The notes beneath the pieces are model-generated. The model worked only from the letters and a program-made list of their open reading frames with translations, was not told where the DNA came from and searched no databases. Below, piece by piece: positions 47,377-55,821 of a DNA stretch of 64,000 nucleotides (its first letter is position 1; the number at the start of each line of letters is the position of its first letter). The position numbers and the translations under genes were made by a program. This stretch comes from Treponema bryantii (GTDB lineage: Bacteria > Spirochaetota > Spirochaetia > Treponematales > Treponemataceae): the NCBI RefSeq assembly GCF_900111035.1, contig NZ_FOFU01000001.1, forward strand, positions 256,558 through 320,557, given 5' to 3'.

Positions 47377-49500
47377 TTGAATAAAATGAAAAAGTTTTTG
47401 CAGTTTTGCTTTATCAGTTTTGTTGCTTCTTTTGGTTTGCCACTTTGGGCTGAAATTAAGCTTTTGTCTCCTGTTGAAGGAACATGGGCAAACAGGCAGA
47501 TGCTTGTAATTGATAATTCAGATGGCGGAGACTTTTTTTATTCAGTAGACGGTGCAGATCCAGAAACATTCGGTTTTGCTTATGATGGACCGGTGCTTCT
47601 GGATGTTGACGGTGATATTCAGGTAAATGTTACAAGAATTACACCGGAAGGTAAAAAAGAAAAATATTCTGTTTCTTATAAAGTAAAGTCTGACAATGGT
47701 TCAGGTACTTCCTATAAAGATTTTGTTCAGACTTTCTTTGATGGAGGAATTTTAAATTACAGTTCTGGAAGTGAACTTGAAATTCCTTCTGATTTTATGT
47801 TTTATCTGGGACTTTCTTCAGATACAAATCTTCCTGAAAATTTCATGGCTGCGCGTACTCTGCGTCTTTCTCCAAGTTGCGTACTATCCCGTTATATTCC
47901 TTGTACAATTCTGGATAAAGAACGAGATGTAAAATACAGATTTATTATTAAAACTTTCCCGCAATCTGCTGGTGTATACAGTCGCCGTGATGTGCCTTTT
48001 GAGATTTCTGACTGGGATACAATTACTTTTACAGATATTGATCAGATTTATAAAATTGATTCAGAATACTGGGGACTTCCAACAGAACCTGTAAAACTGG
48101 ATCGTTCTGTCAGTCATATGATCTCATGGCAGCCGCTTGAATACGATGCAGGAAATCCTATTGAGTTCTTTGTACTTCCTCCTAAGCCGGAAATTATAAG
48201 GAACGAAGCTGATGATGGAACGATTGTATATTCATTGCGCGGAGATGATTCTTATGCATTAAGCATAATGAATTCGGACGGAACTTATTCTGAACTTTTT
48301 CAGAATGTTGGTATTGATGCTTTTTACGGTGATGCAGTTTCTGGAAATCTGATTCTTGGAGTTTTTGCAAATTCTGTTTATCAGGGGAAGATTTCTGTTT
48401 CATACAATATCAACCGCAGAGCTCCGCAAATTCCAGTTATTAAAACTAATGCAGAGGGCTTTGTTTCCCGCGGAGTTGTAGATATCAAAATTAGTGGTGC
48501 TAAAGGTTCTGATTTATATATTGCATTGAGCGAACCTCTGAACTTAGAGGAAACTGAAATTTCCTATACTCCAGATGATCCTATATTTAAGACCGTTACA
48601 CTTGGTGCTTATAAAAAAGTTAAGGGTGATAGTTTCAGTTTAAGATGGGCACAAAATGGATTGAATCCTGTTTATTATAAAGTTGCAGCTTATTCAAAAA
48701 TTGATGATAATGCCAGCAGCCCGATTGAGTTTGCTGTTGTTATTGATCAGTCAAATTATTATTTTGATGCATCGGGAATCCCTGAAGGTGCAGATGGTAC
48801 CTACAAGCATCCTTTTACAGATTTTAAGCAATTAGCAGAACCGTTGTTAAAGCAGCGCGTTGTTAAGCTTAATGTAAAAGGTGAAATGAGAATTAACGAA
48901 GCATACAATGTATCTGCAAATTTTGAAATTATAAATGGCGGCGATGCAAGACTTAAATTTGGTCCTGATGGTTCTCTTGTTGTAAAAGCATCTACCTTAG
49001 AACTTTCTGATTGTAGAATTACAAATGTTGCTGAACTCACTAAGAAATCAATTGTTCCACTAATTAAACTGGAAAATTCTGTACTTACTATGAAGGACTG
49101 CATCATAGGAACTGAATTTGCAAGAAACGGAACTGTAATTGATGCAAGCAATTCAATTATAAACATTTCTGATACAATTGCTGCTGCAAATGCAGTATCT
49201 TATGCTTCATTTATTTCTGCAGTTAAATCACGTATTTCAATAAAGAAATCGTCTATCAATACTAATGCTGATACCAGTGTTGTTATTTCTGCTAATGGTG
49301 GAAATATAGCTGCTCAGAATAATGAGTTTATGGTAACTGGTGGTAATGGACGTATTGCAGAATTGTTTGGAGTTACTGCAAGTTTTAAGGAAAATAAGTT
49401 CAAGGCAAATCTTGTAAATACTACCAGCAAGACTGTTCCTCTTTATGTAAACAAAGCTACTAAACTTACGGAAGAAAAGAATTCCGTACAGGGATTTTAG
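47377..49500 (+). CDS. Exported protein with chitobiase-like and beta-helix-like regions
   Basis: About 707 residues. A signal sequence (MKKFLQFCFISFVASFGLP, cleavage near LWA) precedes a domain like the chitobiase/beta-hexosaminidase C-terminal fold (about 30-105, FFYSVDGADPETFGFAYDGP). Residues about 465-690 show repeated short strands with Asn and Ile ladders, as in right-handed beta-helix surface proteins. TTG 47377 is spaced 6 nt from GGAG. ATG 47386 would be 15 nt away. The role is unknown, perhaps cell-surface carbohydrate contact (inference). Confidence 0.75.
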   Translation: MNKMKKFLQFCFISFVASFGLPLWAEIKLLSPVEGTWANRQMLVIDNSDGGDFFYSVDGADPETFGFAYDGPVLLDVDGDIQVNVTRITPEGKKEKYSVSYKVKSDNGSGTSYKDFVQTFFDGGILNYSSGSELEIPSDFMFYLGLSSDTNLPENFMAARTLRLSPSCVLSRYIPCTILDKERDVKYRFIIKTFPQSAGVYSRRDVPFEISDWDTITFTDIDQIYKIDSEYWGLPTEPVKLDRSVSHMISWQPLEYDAGNPIEFFVLPPKPEIIRNEADDGTIVYSLRGDDSYALSIMNSDGTYSELFQNVGIDAFYGDAVSGNLILGVFANSVYQGKISVSYNINRRAPQIPVIKTNAEGFVSRGVVDIKISGAKGSDLYIALSEPLNLEETEISYTPDDPIFKTVTLGAYKKVKGDSFSLRWAQNGLNPVYYKVAAYSKIDDNASSPIEFAVVIDQSNYYFDASGIPEGADGTYKHPFTDFKQLAEPLLKQRVVKLNVKGEMRINEAYNVSANFEIINGGDARLKFGPDGSLVVKASTLELSDCRITNVAELTKKSIVPLIKLENSVLTMKDCIIGTEFARNGTVIDASNSIINISDTIAAANAVSYASFISAVKSRISIKKSSINTNADTSVVISANGGNIAAQNNEFMVTGGNGRIAELFGVTASFKENKFKANLVNTTSKTVPLYVNKATKLTEEKNSVQGF

Positions 49501-49503
49501 TCT

Positions 49504-50064
49504 GTGTTATATGTAGGTTTTGATGAGGCGGGCAGAGGTCCTTTAGCAGGACCCGTGTGCGCCGCCGCTGTGATTCTCCCGGATGACTTTCCAGTTGAAA
49601 TCTTAAACGACTCTAAAAAACTTTCAGAAAAAAAACGTGCGGCGGCTGAATCTGTAATCAAAGAAAAAGCCTTCTGGGGAATTGCCCTGGTTGATCATAA
49701 AAAAATTGACGAAATAAATATTCTTGAAGCAAGTATGTTCGCAATGAAACTTGCGTTTGAAGATATGCTGAAGAAATCGCCGGAGTTGAAGCTGGAAGAA
49801 ATTTCCGGAATCACCGATGGCACCCGCTGCCCGGATGTGCCGATTGAATGCTGCTGCGAGCCTAAGGCCGACGGAAAATATCCCTGCGTAATGGCGGCAA
49901 GTATTCTTGCTAAAACCTGCCGTGACCGCTTAATGCTTGAAATGGACAAAATATATCCCGAGTACGGTTATGCAAAACACAAAGGGTATCCTACAAAAGC
50001 GCATCGGGAAATCTGTCATAAGATTGGACCATCACCGATCCAGAGACTTACATTTAAGTATTGA
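49504..50064 (+). CDS. rnhB: Ribonuclease HII
   Basis: Cleaves RNA in RNA-DNA hybrids and at misincorporated ribonucleotides. 186 residues starting at a GTG. The family signature GFDEAGRGPLAGPVCAA with the catalytic Asp-Glu pair, NDSKKLSEKKR, ASILAKTCRDRLM and KHKGYPTKAHRE are all present. Its end overlaps the convergent MATE gene by 11 bp. Confidence 0.95.
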   Translation: MLYVGFDEAGRGPLAGPVCAAAVILPDDFPVEILNDSKKLSEKKRAAAESVIKEKAFWGIALVDHKKIDEINILEASMFAMKLAFEDMLKKSPELKLEEISGITDGTRCPDVPIECCCEPKADGKYPCVMAASILAKTCRDRLMLEMDKIYPEYGYAKHKGYPTKAHREICHKIGPSPIQRLTFKY

Positions 50065-51409
50065 GGTCGCGCGTAATATTACGTAACCAGCCTTTCTTAA
50101 AGTAATGTCTGATTACAAAAGGCATCTTTTCAAACTCATCAAGATACAAAACAAAGTACACCCAGAGCGGTGGAAGTTTAAGAACAAAGGCTGCAATCAA
50201 ACCAAGTGGAACCGAAACTGCCCACATGTTTATACTGTCTGCAACAAAGCCGAACTTTGAATCACCACCGGCACGGAAAATACCACAAATCAAAACCGTA
50301 TTGATTGAAGCACCGATTAAAGAAACTGCATTGATGAAAAGAAGAACGTTTCTGTAATGAGTGGCAGTTTCGTTAAGATCTGCAATAAACGGCAGAACAG
50401 GGTAGAGACAAAGCAGAAGTACAGCTCCAAGCACACCAGAAAGAATTGTTACTCTGGCAAGGCGGCTTGCGTTGCGTTCTGCTACATCCATATCGCCGGC
50501 ACCCATATATTTTCCAAGTACGATTGCTCCACCATAAGCCATACCAAAACAAAGGACAGAACCAAGCTGACGTACAGTGTTTACAACTGAGTTTGCTGCA
50601 ACAATATCTTCTCCAAGATGTCCCATAATCACAGAGTACATAGCAAATGCTGCACCCCATACAAGCTCGTTTCCTACAGCAGGCAATGAGTAACGGAAGA
50701 AATCTCTTGTGAGGACTGCATTTCTTCGGAATATACAGGTAATAGAAAATCGAACATCTTTCTGACGGCCTGCATAAATAAAGCAGATTACCATTTCGAT
50801 AAAGCGGGCAATAGAGGTCGCAATACCAACTCCTGTAATTCCCATTTTAGGAACTCCGAAAAGTCCAAAAATGAAAACTGCATTTAAGCCGATGTTCAAA
50901 AAGAGACTTGTTGTTGAAGTGATTGTTACGATTTTTACACGTTCAATACTTTTAAATCCTGCCTGGAACATCTGAGAAAAAGAAAGGCAGACATAAGAAA
51001 AACTTGCTGCCCTGAGATATTTACAGCCTTCAGTAATGAGTGTTTCATCCTGTGTAAATATCAGCATAAGGATACGAGGATAAAAGGCGGCAATAAGGGC
51101 AACTATGATTTCTACAGTACAGCAGATTCTAAGCCCAATTCCAAGAAGGGTTTTTATTGATTCGGTATCTTTCTTTCCCCAGTACTGTGCTCCAAGCATA
51201 ACAAGCCCTGATGAAAGTCCTGTGGAAATCATAAAAAGAATAAACGCAACGTTTCCGGCTAAGGAAGACGCTGCGATAGCCGTTTGTCCAATGTAACCAA
51301 GCATGATTACATCGGCAGAGTTTACGGCTGCGGAAATAAGATTCTGAATCGCCATTGGCTGGACGACGTTTCGTAAATCTTTATAAAATGCTTTTGCTTC
51401 GTTATTCAT
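50054..51409 (-). CDS. MATE-family efflux transporter
   Basis: 451 residues with about 12 membrane helices in two similar halves, typical of MATE cation-coupled exporters. The first half begins QPMAIQNLISAAVNSADVIMLG, quoted in part. The substrate is unknown. It is last in the reverse run, overlapping the PUR-domain gene upstream by 8 bp. Confidence 0.9.
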   Translation of the reverse strand: MNNEAKAFYKDLRNVVQPMAIQNLISAAVNSADVIMLGYIGQTAIAASSLAGNVAFILFMISTGLSSGLVMLGAQYWGKKDTESIKTLLGIGLRICCTVEIIVALIAAFYPRILMLIFTQDETLITEGCKYLRAASFSYVCLSFSQMFQAGFKSIERVKIVTITSTTSLFLNIGLNAVFIFGLFGVPKMGITGVGIATSIARFIEMVICFIYAGRQKDVRFSITCIFRRNAVLTRDFFRYSLPAVGNELVWGAAFAMYSVIMGHLGEDIVAANSVVNTVRQLGSVLCFGMAYGGAIVLGKYMGAGDMDVAERNASRLARVTILSGVLGAVLLLCLYPVLPFIADLNETATHYRNVLLFINAVSLIGASINTVLICGIFRAGGDSKFGFVADSINMWAVSVPLGLIAAFVLKLPPLWVYFVLYLDEFEKMPFVIRHYFKKGWLRNITRDLNT

Positions 51410-51815
51410 TATCAGTAGATTTTTTACTTACGATGTGAATTACTTTTCCTGTTCTTTTAATTCCATCGTCGGCACGCTTTTCAGCTTTTTCGCCTTTTTC
51501 TGATTTTACGCGGTAAACTTTTTTACCAGCACCATATTTAGCATCTTTTTCCGCTCTTTTTTCTTTAGCTGCCTTCTGACGCTGTTTTCTGTCTTTCTCA
51601 ACGTAATCAAGAGATTTTTCGAGGCCCTGAAGGAACTTCTGCATATCTTCTGCAAAAATTGCAATCTGATGACGATCTGCTTCAACTCCATCACGGTTCT
51701 TGCTTTCTACAATCTGCAGAAATACATCACCTGTACGGTTTTCTTTTACATTGAAAAAATATGAACGATTCTCGAGATAGATTTGTGTTGTGAAAAGTTC
51801 TCCACGTGCTCCCAT
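51402..51815 (-). CDS. PUR-domain nucleic-acid-binding protein (DUF3276, BpuR-like)
   Basis: 137 residues. The first 70 match the PUR repeat seen in Borrelia BpuR (GELFTTQIYLENRSYFFNV, FAEDMQKFLQGLEKSLDY), which binds DNA and RNA and affects gene expression (family knowledge). A highly basic tail of about 65 residues follows, rich in Lys and Arg, which could add non-specific nucleic-acid binding. AAGGAG precedes the ATG. It overlaps the MATE gene by 8 bp. Confidence 0.88.
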   Translation of the reverse strand: MGARGELFTTQIYLENRSYFFNVKENRTGDVFLQIVESKNRDGVEADRHQIAIFAEDMQKFLQGLEKSLDYVEKDRKQRQKAAKEKRAEKDAKYGAGKKVYRVKSEKGEKAEKRADDGIKRTGKVIHIVSKKSTDNE

Positions 51816-51833
51816 AATAAAACTCCTTAAAAT

Positions 51834-51860
51834 AAAAAAATCTAAAAGGGGAGAGCCCTT
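51834..51860 (-). terminator. Terminator-like hairpin before the PUR gene
   Basis: Minus strand: AAGGG-CTCTC-CCCTT (51860-51846) followed after TTAGA by seven T (51840-51834). The stem is short. It may end the cysteine desulfurase transcript or act in the leader of the PUR gene. A second small hairpin TCGCA-TTTAG-TGCGA lies at 51906-51920. Confidence 0.4.
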
Positions 51861-51963
51861 AAAAACAAACGTAAAGAACCTTCCCTTGTAATTTTATGAC
51901 ATGTGTCGCATTTAGTGCGATTTCTTGTAATTTACCACAAAGTTAAAGAAATTGCAAATAGAT

Positions 51964-53109
51964 CTAGCGGTTAAATTGTCCGTTAATTTCTGTAACTGCT
52001 GTTAGTAATTCTTCCACAGCCTTGTCTGTAGTATGAGGTCCAAAACTGAAACGGACTGCATTTTCACGGAGCTTAGCTTCTACGTGCATTGCTTCGAGGA
52101 CAGGACGCTTGTTTTTCTTTGCAGAGCAGGCACTTCCTGTGGAAATTGAAAAACCTTTTGAGTCCAGAGCTCTTAACATTACATTGCCGGGAATATTTTT
52201 GAAGGCTGCCTGTACAACATAAGGAGAGAACAACTCCTTCTTTTCTAAGCGGCTTGGAGGAACAACGGTACAACCGGGAAGAGCTGCAAGTTTTTCAACA
52301 AAAGAGTTTGTGCGATCTGCGTCAGAAGCTTTTGCCTTGTTGTAATATCGCTCAAGACATTTTGAAAAAGCTACTGCACCAAAAACATTTTCTGTTCCGC
52401 TTCGAATTCCTTTTTCCTGACCGCCGCCACGTAAGAACGGTTCACAGGCATCTTTCATGTAAAGAATACCAATTCCGCGTGGGCCGCAGATTTTATGTGA
52501 GCTCAGGGCTGCGCTGTCTATTCCCTTGTATGAAAGATTCAGATTGATTTTGCCTGCTGCCTGAACGCAGTCTACATGGAACTTTGGACGTCGTTTTCCT
52601 TCGCAAGCTTTTGTTATTGCATCTGCAATTTTGTAAATCGGCTGGATAACACCAGTTTCGTTGTTTACTGCCATAATACAGATAAGAACTGTATCGCTTG
52701 TGATAAGTCCTGCTACGGTTTCCGGCTGGATGATACCATCAGAATCAGCTGGAATCTGAATAACTTTCCAGCCGCAGTTTTTCAATGCTTCTGACTGTTC
52801 ACGGATTGCAGGATGTTCGATTGAACTTACAAGCACAGTTCCTTTCATTGGTTTTGTTAAAACTGAAAGAAGGGGAATCTGATCACTTTCTGTTCCGCCT
52901 GAAGTAAAATAAACGGTTTCTGGTTTTACTCCAAGAGCTGCTGCTGCACAGGTACGTGCAGCTTCAAAAACTTCGCGGGCTTTTTTTCCAACCTCGTGAG
53001 TACTGGAAGGGTTTCCCCAGAACTGTAAAGTTTCTTCAAGAGATTCTCTTAAAATATCTTCATCCGCAGGGCTTGTTGCAGCCCAGTCAAAATAATGTTC
53101 TTTGTCCAT
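51964..53109 (-). CDS. Cysteine desulfurase, NifS/IscS family
   Basis: 381 residues. A pyridoxal-phosphate enzyme that takes sulfur from cysteine for Fe-S clusters or tRNA thiolation. The PLP Lys is in SSHKICGPRG, with VNNETGVIQP and the cofactor-binding FHVDCVQAAGK nearby. The active-site Cys is in the loop STGSACSA. The loop form suggests the NifS/IscS class. No iscU partner is adjacent. Confidence 0.92.
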   Translation of the reverse strand: MDKEHYFDWAATSPADEDILRESLEETLQFWGNPSSTHEVGKKAREVFEAARTCAAAALGVKPETVYFTSGGTESDQIPLLSVLTKPMKGTVLVSSIEHPAIREQSEALKNCGWKVIQIPADSDGIIQPETVAGLITSDTVLICIMAVNNETGVIQPIYKIADAITKACEGKRRPKFHVDCVQAAGKINLNLSYKGIDSAALSSHKICGPRGIGILYMKDACEPFLRGGGQEKGIRSGTENVFGAVAFSKCLERYYNKAKASDADRTNSFVEKLAALPGCTVVPPSRLEKKELFSPYVVQAAFKNIPGNVMLRALDSKGFSISTGSACSAKKNKRPVLEAMHVEAKLRENAVRFSFGPHTTDKAVEELLTAVTEINGQFNR

Positions 53110-53130
53110 AATATCGCTCGATTAATCTCG

Positions 53131-53205
53131 CTCTGAGCCATTCTTTCGATGAACCTAAACAAACCGCTATCGCGCTTTGTTTTTAACGGTTCTTCGATTT
53201 TAGGC
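53131..53205 (-). repeat. Dispersed stop-codon-linked element, copy 4
   Basis: On the minus strand GCCTAAAATCGAAGAACCG starts the base after the aroB stop. The hairpin AAACAAA pairs with TTTGTTT (arms at 53176-53182 and 53057+100 to +106, i.e. 53157-53163 on the plus strand), with CGC-GATA-GCG inside one mismatch. The right block TTTAGGTTCATCGAAAGAA then GGCTCAGAG follows. Its stem bases differ from copies 1 and 2 but still pair. Confidence 0.85.
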
Positions 53206-54327
53206 TTATTTAAGTACTGAAGCTATAAGTTTTTCATCAACTTCTTCAATCTGAATTTCTGTAACTGCCTTGCAGATAATCAATCTGATTTTTTCTGAAA
53301 GGTTTTTCTTGTCTGTGCGCATAATTGTAATAAGTCGTTCACTAAAGCCACCACCTTTTACAAATGATGGTACGGACTCTGTGTACCATTTATACGCTTT
53401 GAGGATTCCAAAAACTTCATCACGGAATGCCTGCATGCAGTATTCTTTTTTGTAAGCAAGTTCAACAGCTCGGCCGATTCCCCAGGCAACAGCCGCTCCA
53501 TGAGTAATTGAGCCAAGCCCGGCAACAGTTTCCAGAGCGTGACCAAAAGTATGTCCAAGATTGAGATATGCACGAATTCCCTGTTCTGTAAAATCCTGTT
53601 CAACAATACTTCCTTTTGCCTTTACGCATTTATGAATGATTTTCTCAAGCGTTTTGCTGTCTCGTGAATTGATTTTATCAGCATCATTCTTAAACATATC
53701 ATAAAGTTCTTTGTCAAAAAGAAGAGCAGTTTTAAATGCTTCTGCAAGACCTGAGTTATACTGATTTTCTGGGAGATACTGAACAAACTCCGGGAAGTAG
53801 AAAAGTTTTGTCGCCGGGAAGAATGTTCCGATTATGTTTTTGTAATTTTCAAAATCACAGCCAGTCTTACCACCGATTGATGCATCTACCATAGCAAGAA
53901 GGGTAGTAGGAACAAACTGAACGGAAGTTCCGCGTTTGTAAATTGATGCAGCGAAAGCTGTTAAGTCACAGATTACACCGCCACCGATACCGATGAAAAT
54001 ATCTTTACGGGTAAAATTAGCATCAAAAGCTGCGCGTACAATATTCAATACGCTTTCAATAGTTTTATATGGTTCACCTGAGCCAAGAATTAAGAGACAG
54101 TCTTTGCCGCAAACGCCATCATCAAATTTTGAAATAAAAGACTGCATGCACTCAAGACTTGCAACTGTGGCATCAGTTACAAAAAAACGGCGGCGTGTTT
54201 CCTGTGCTTCTTCGCCTTCGAAAAAGAGTGCTGCTAAATCTGGAGTTCCAGAAATGAATTTGATAAGAGATTTGTTTGTACCTGCATGAAGGGCTGGATA
54301 AGAAATTTTAAAACTGTTTTGACTCAT
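53206..54327 (-). CDS. aroB: 3-dehydroquinate synthase
   Basis: 373 residues. Second step of the shikimate pathway, NAD- and metal-dependent. The NAD-binding glycine-rich segment FIGIGGGVICDLTAFAAS, the VPTTLLAMVDASIGGKTG motif and the metal His region NLGHTFGHALE are clear, with SGLAEAFKT in the middle. No other aro genes are nearby. It follows the exported 54340 gene by 12 bp on the same strand. The stop abuts repeat copy 4. Confidence 0.95.
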   Translation of the reverse strand: MSQNSFKISYPALHAGTNKSLIKFISGTPDLAALFFEGEEAQETRRRFFVTDATVASLECMQSFISKFDDGVCGKDCLLILGSGEPYKTIESVLNIVRAAFDANFTRKDIFIGIGGGVICDLTAFAASIYKRGTSVQFVPTTLLAMVDASIGGKTGCDFENYKNIIGTFFPATKLFYFPEFVQYLPENQYNSGLAEAFKTALLFDKELYDMFKNDADKINSRDSKTLEKIIHKCVKAKGSIVEQDFTEQGIRAYLNLGHTFGHALETVAGLGSITHGAAVAWGIGRAVELAYKKEYCMQAFRDEVFGILKAYKWYTESVPSFVKGGGFSERLITIMRTDKKNLSEKIRLIICKAVTEIQIEEVDEKLIASVLK

Positions 54328-54339
54328 AATGAGCCTATT

Positions 54340-54954
54340 CTAGTATTTTTTATCCATTTCGTTAAGTTCTTTTATGTTTTTTTCCAGACGATCTATTTCA
54401 CGATTGAGCATTTTTTCGTAATCAAGCTTGCCTTCTGCAATATGTTCGCGCTCATCTTCCCAGTTCTGTTTTGCTGTGATGAACATAAAATTGAAAGAGG
54501 CTGCATTAGCTTTTTCGCACCAGACCTTTGCTTCCTGCCAGTAATATAGTCCTGCCTTATAGCAGCTGAGCGCTTTTTCCATATTGCGAAGATATTCGTC
54601 TTTCCATGGTGCATCGTAGAAATAAATGCACTTTTTGTCGTATGTTCGTCCAAGTCGGAGGTGCTGTTCTATAAGCTTCAGATTGATATGCATCTGGAAA
54701 AGATATCTGTATTTTTCCCATTCTTTTTCAGTTGTGATTTTTGCGTCGGTAAACTGAGGATTACAGAAGTCTGCCTGAGCAGCCTTTTCCAGCCAGTAGA
54801 TATTTTCAATGCAGTCATCAGGATACTGCTGATAATGAACGTGATAAAGCTTATACCAGTCTTCCTTGAATTTTACCATGTAGGCAAAAGCAGGTGAGCA
54901 GTGAATGAAAATAATTGTGATAATCAGAATGATTGAAAATATACGCTTTTTCAC
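54340..54954 (-). CDS. Exported helical protein, unknown
   Basis: 204 residues. A signal peptide (MKKRIFSIILIITIIFIHC, cleavage near AFA) precedes a helix-rich region with many aromatic residues (YKLYHVHYQQYP, KALSCYKAGLYYWQEAKVW), TPR-like in places, and a charged coiled-coil end. I do not recognise it. It lies 12 bp upstream of aroB in the same direction and may share its transcript. Confidence 0.75.
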   Translation of the reverse strand: MKKRIFSIILIITIIFIHCSPAFAYMVKFKEDWYKLYHVHYQQYPDDCIENIYWLEKAAQADFCNPQFTDAKITTEKEWEKYRYLFQMHINLKLIEQHLRLGRTYDKKCIYFYDAPWKDEYLRNMEKALSCYKAGLYYWQEAKVWCEKANAASFNFMFITAKQNWEDEREHIAEGKLDYEKMLNREIDRLEKNIKELNEMDKKY

Positions 54955-55125
54955 GTTTTTATTATCGGAAGTATTGGGAAAATGTTTAATAATCAGAAAT
55001 ATACAGAAAAAAAACTAGCTCGCCGCAGCATGAGGGATTTTACCACGGGAGCCTGTTTTTTCTGTAAGATTTCAGCAATTAAGATGTTTTCCCACTCCGC
55101 CATTTTTCAGGAGCGGCTTCGTTAA
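54955..55125. other. Intergenic stretch after tmk
   Basis: No ORF. It contains two GC-rich clusters (near 55020-55055 and 55091-55120) in otherwise AT-rich DNA, and on the minus strand a run of eight T (55008-55015) after a GC-rich segment, which may serve as the tmk terminator. The stem is poor. A 13-bp match to the 84-bp array unit occurs at 55082-55094. Confidence 0.4.
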
Positions 55126-55746
55126 TTAATTATTAATTATTTTCCAAATTTCTTCAGATATATTTTCAATTGTATCTGCGGCGTTTATACGAACTATTTT
55201 TATTCCAGTTTCGCCGGCAGTTTTTTCATATTCAGAAATCACTTTTTCATACTGAGCTGCAATAGCTTTCTGTTTTTCTATAGTTTCGTAGATTTCTTTA
55301 CTTTCGCCACGTGCATTTACACGTCCCAGCGAGATTTCAGGATTTATTTCAAAGTAAAATAGGATTTCCGGTAATGGAAAAGTTGAATTCAAAAGTTTTG
55401 GTAACTCATCCCCACATGAAACCGACTGATATGCCATGCTTGAGAAAAAATATCTGTCGCTTACGACAATTTTGCCGCTGTCACAGAGTTCTTTTACGCC
55501 ATCTTTACCGAAAATATGTTCACAGCGGTCTGCGGCAAACAGGTAAGCGTTTGTTTTTTCATCAACACTGAACTCACCGCCAAGCATACGGCGTAAAAAA
55601 CGGCCGGTTTCGCCTGTAGTTGGTTCTGCTGTGGCAACAAAACGATCTTCACAACAACTATTTCCGCGTTCTACAAGCTTTTTTATCTGAGTCGAGGTGC
55701 CAGCCCCGTCAATTCCTTCAAAAACAATAAAATTCTTTAATATCAT
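55126..55746 (-). CDS. tmk: Thymidylate kinase with altered Walker A
   Basis: 206 residues. Phosphorylates dTMP to dTDP. FEGIDGAG starts the P-loop, but the next residue is Thr17 where the family has Lys (GAGTSTQ instead of GxGKSTQ). The DR(Y/H) motif is present (SDRYFFSSMAYQ), and the rest of the family layout is normal. ATG 55746 is preferred because it gives the family start MILKNF. ATG 55755 is three codons upstream. No ribosome binding site is seen, and TATAAT lies 7 nt before 55746. Confidence 0.9.
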   Translation of the reverse strand: MILKNFIVFEGIDGAGTSTQIKKLVERGNSCCEDRFVATAEPTTGETGRFLRRMLGGEFSVDEKTNAYLFAADRCEHIFGKDGVKELCDSGKIVVSDRYFFSSMAYQSVSCGDELPKLLNSTFPLPEILFYFEINPEISLGRVNARGESKEIYETIEKQKAIAAQYEKVISEYEKTAGETGIKIVRINAADTIENISEEIWKIINN

Positions 55747-55753
55747 AACTTTC

Positions 55754-55809
55754 ATTATAAAGGGTTGTTTGTTTTTATACTATATTATAATCAAAAATTC
55801 CGATATAAT
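55754..55809. promoter_or_regulatory. Divergent promoter region between tmk and tamB
   Basis: Minus strand TATAAT (55759-55754) stands 7 nt before the tmk ATG at 55746. Plus strand TATAAT boxes lie at 55786-55791 (TTGTTT 15 bp upstream) and 55804-55809 (12 nt before the tamB ATG). Neither gene has a clear ribosome binding site. Confidence 0.4.
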
Positions 55810-55821
55810 AGATAAGTTAAA

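Noticed and set aside
55082-55094. Degenerate copy of the 84-bp unit on the minus strand
   Set aside because: TGGGAAAACATCT matches 13 bases of the unit, but the rest does not align and the matching outer arm is absent, so chance cannot be excluded.
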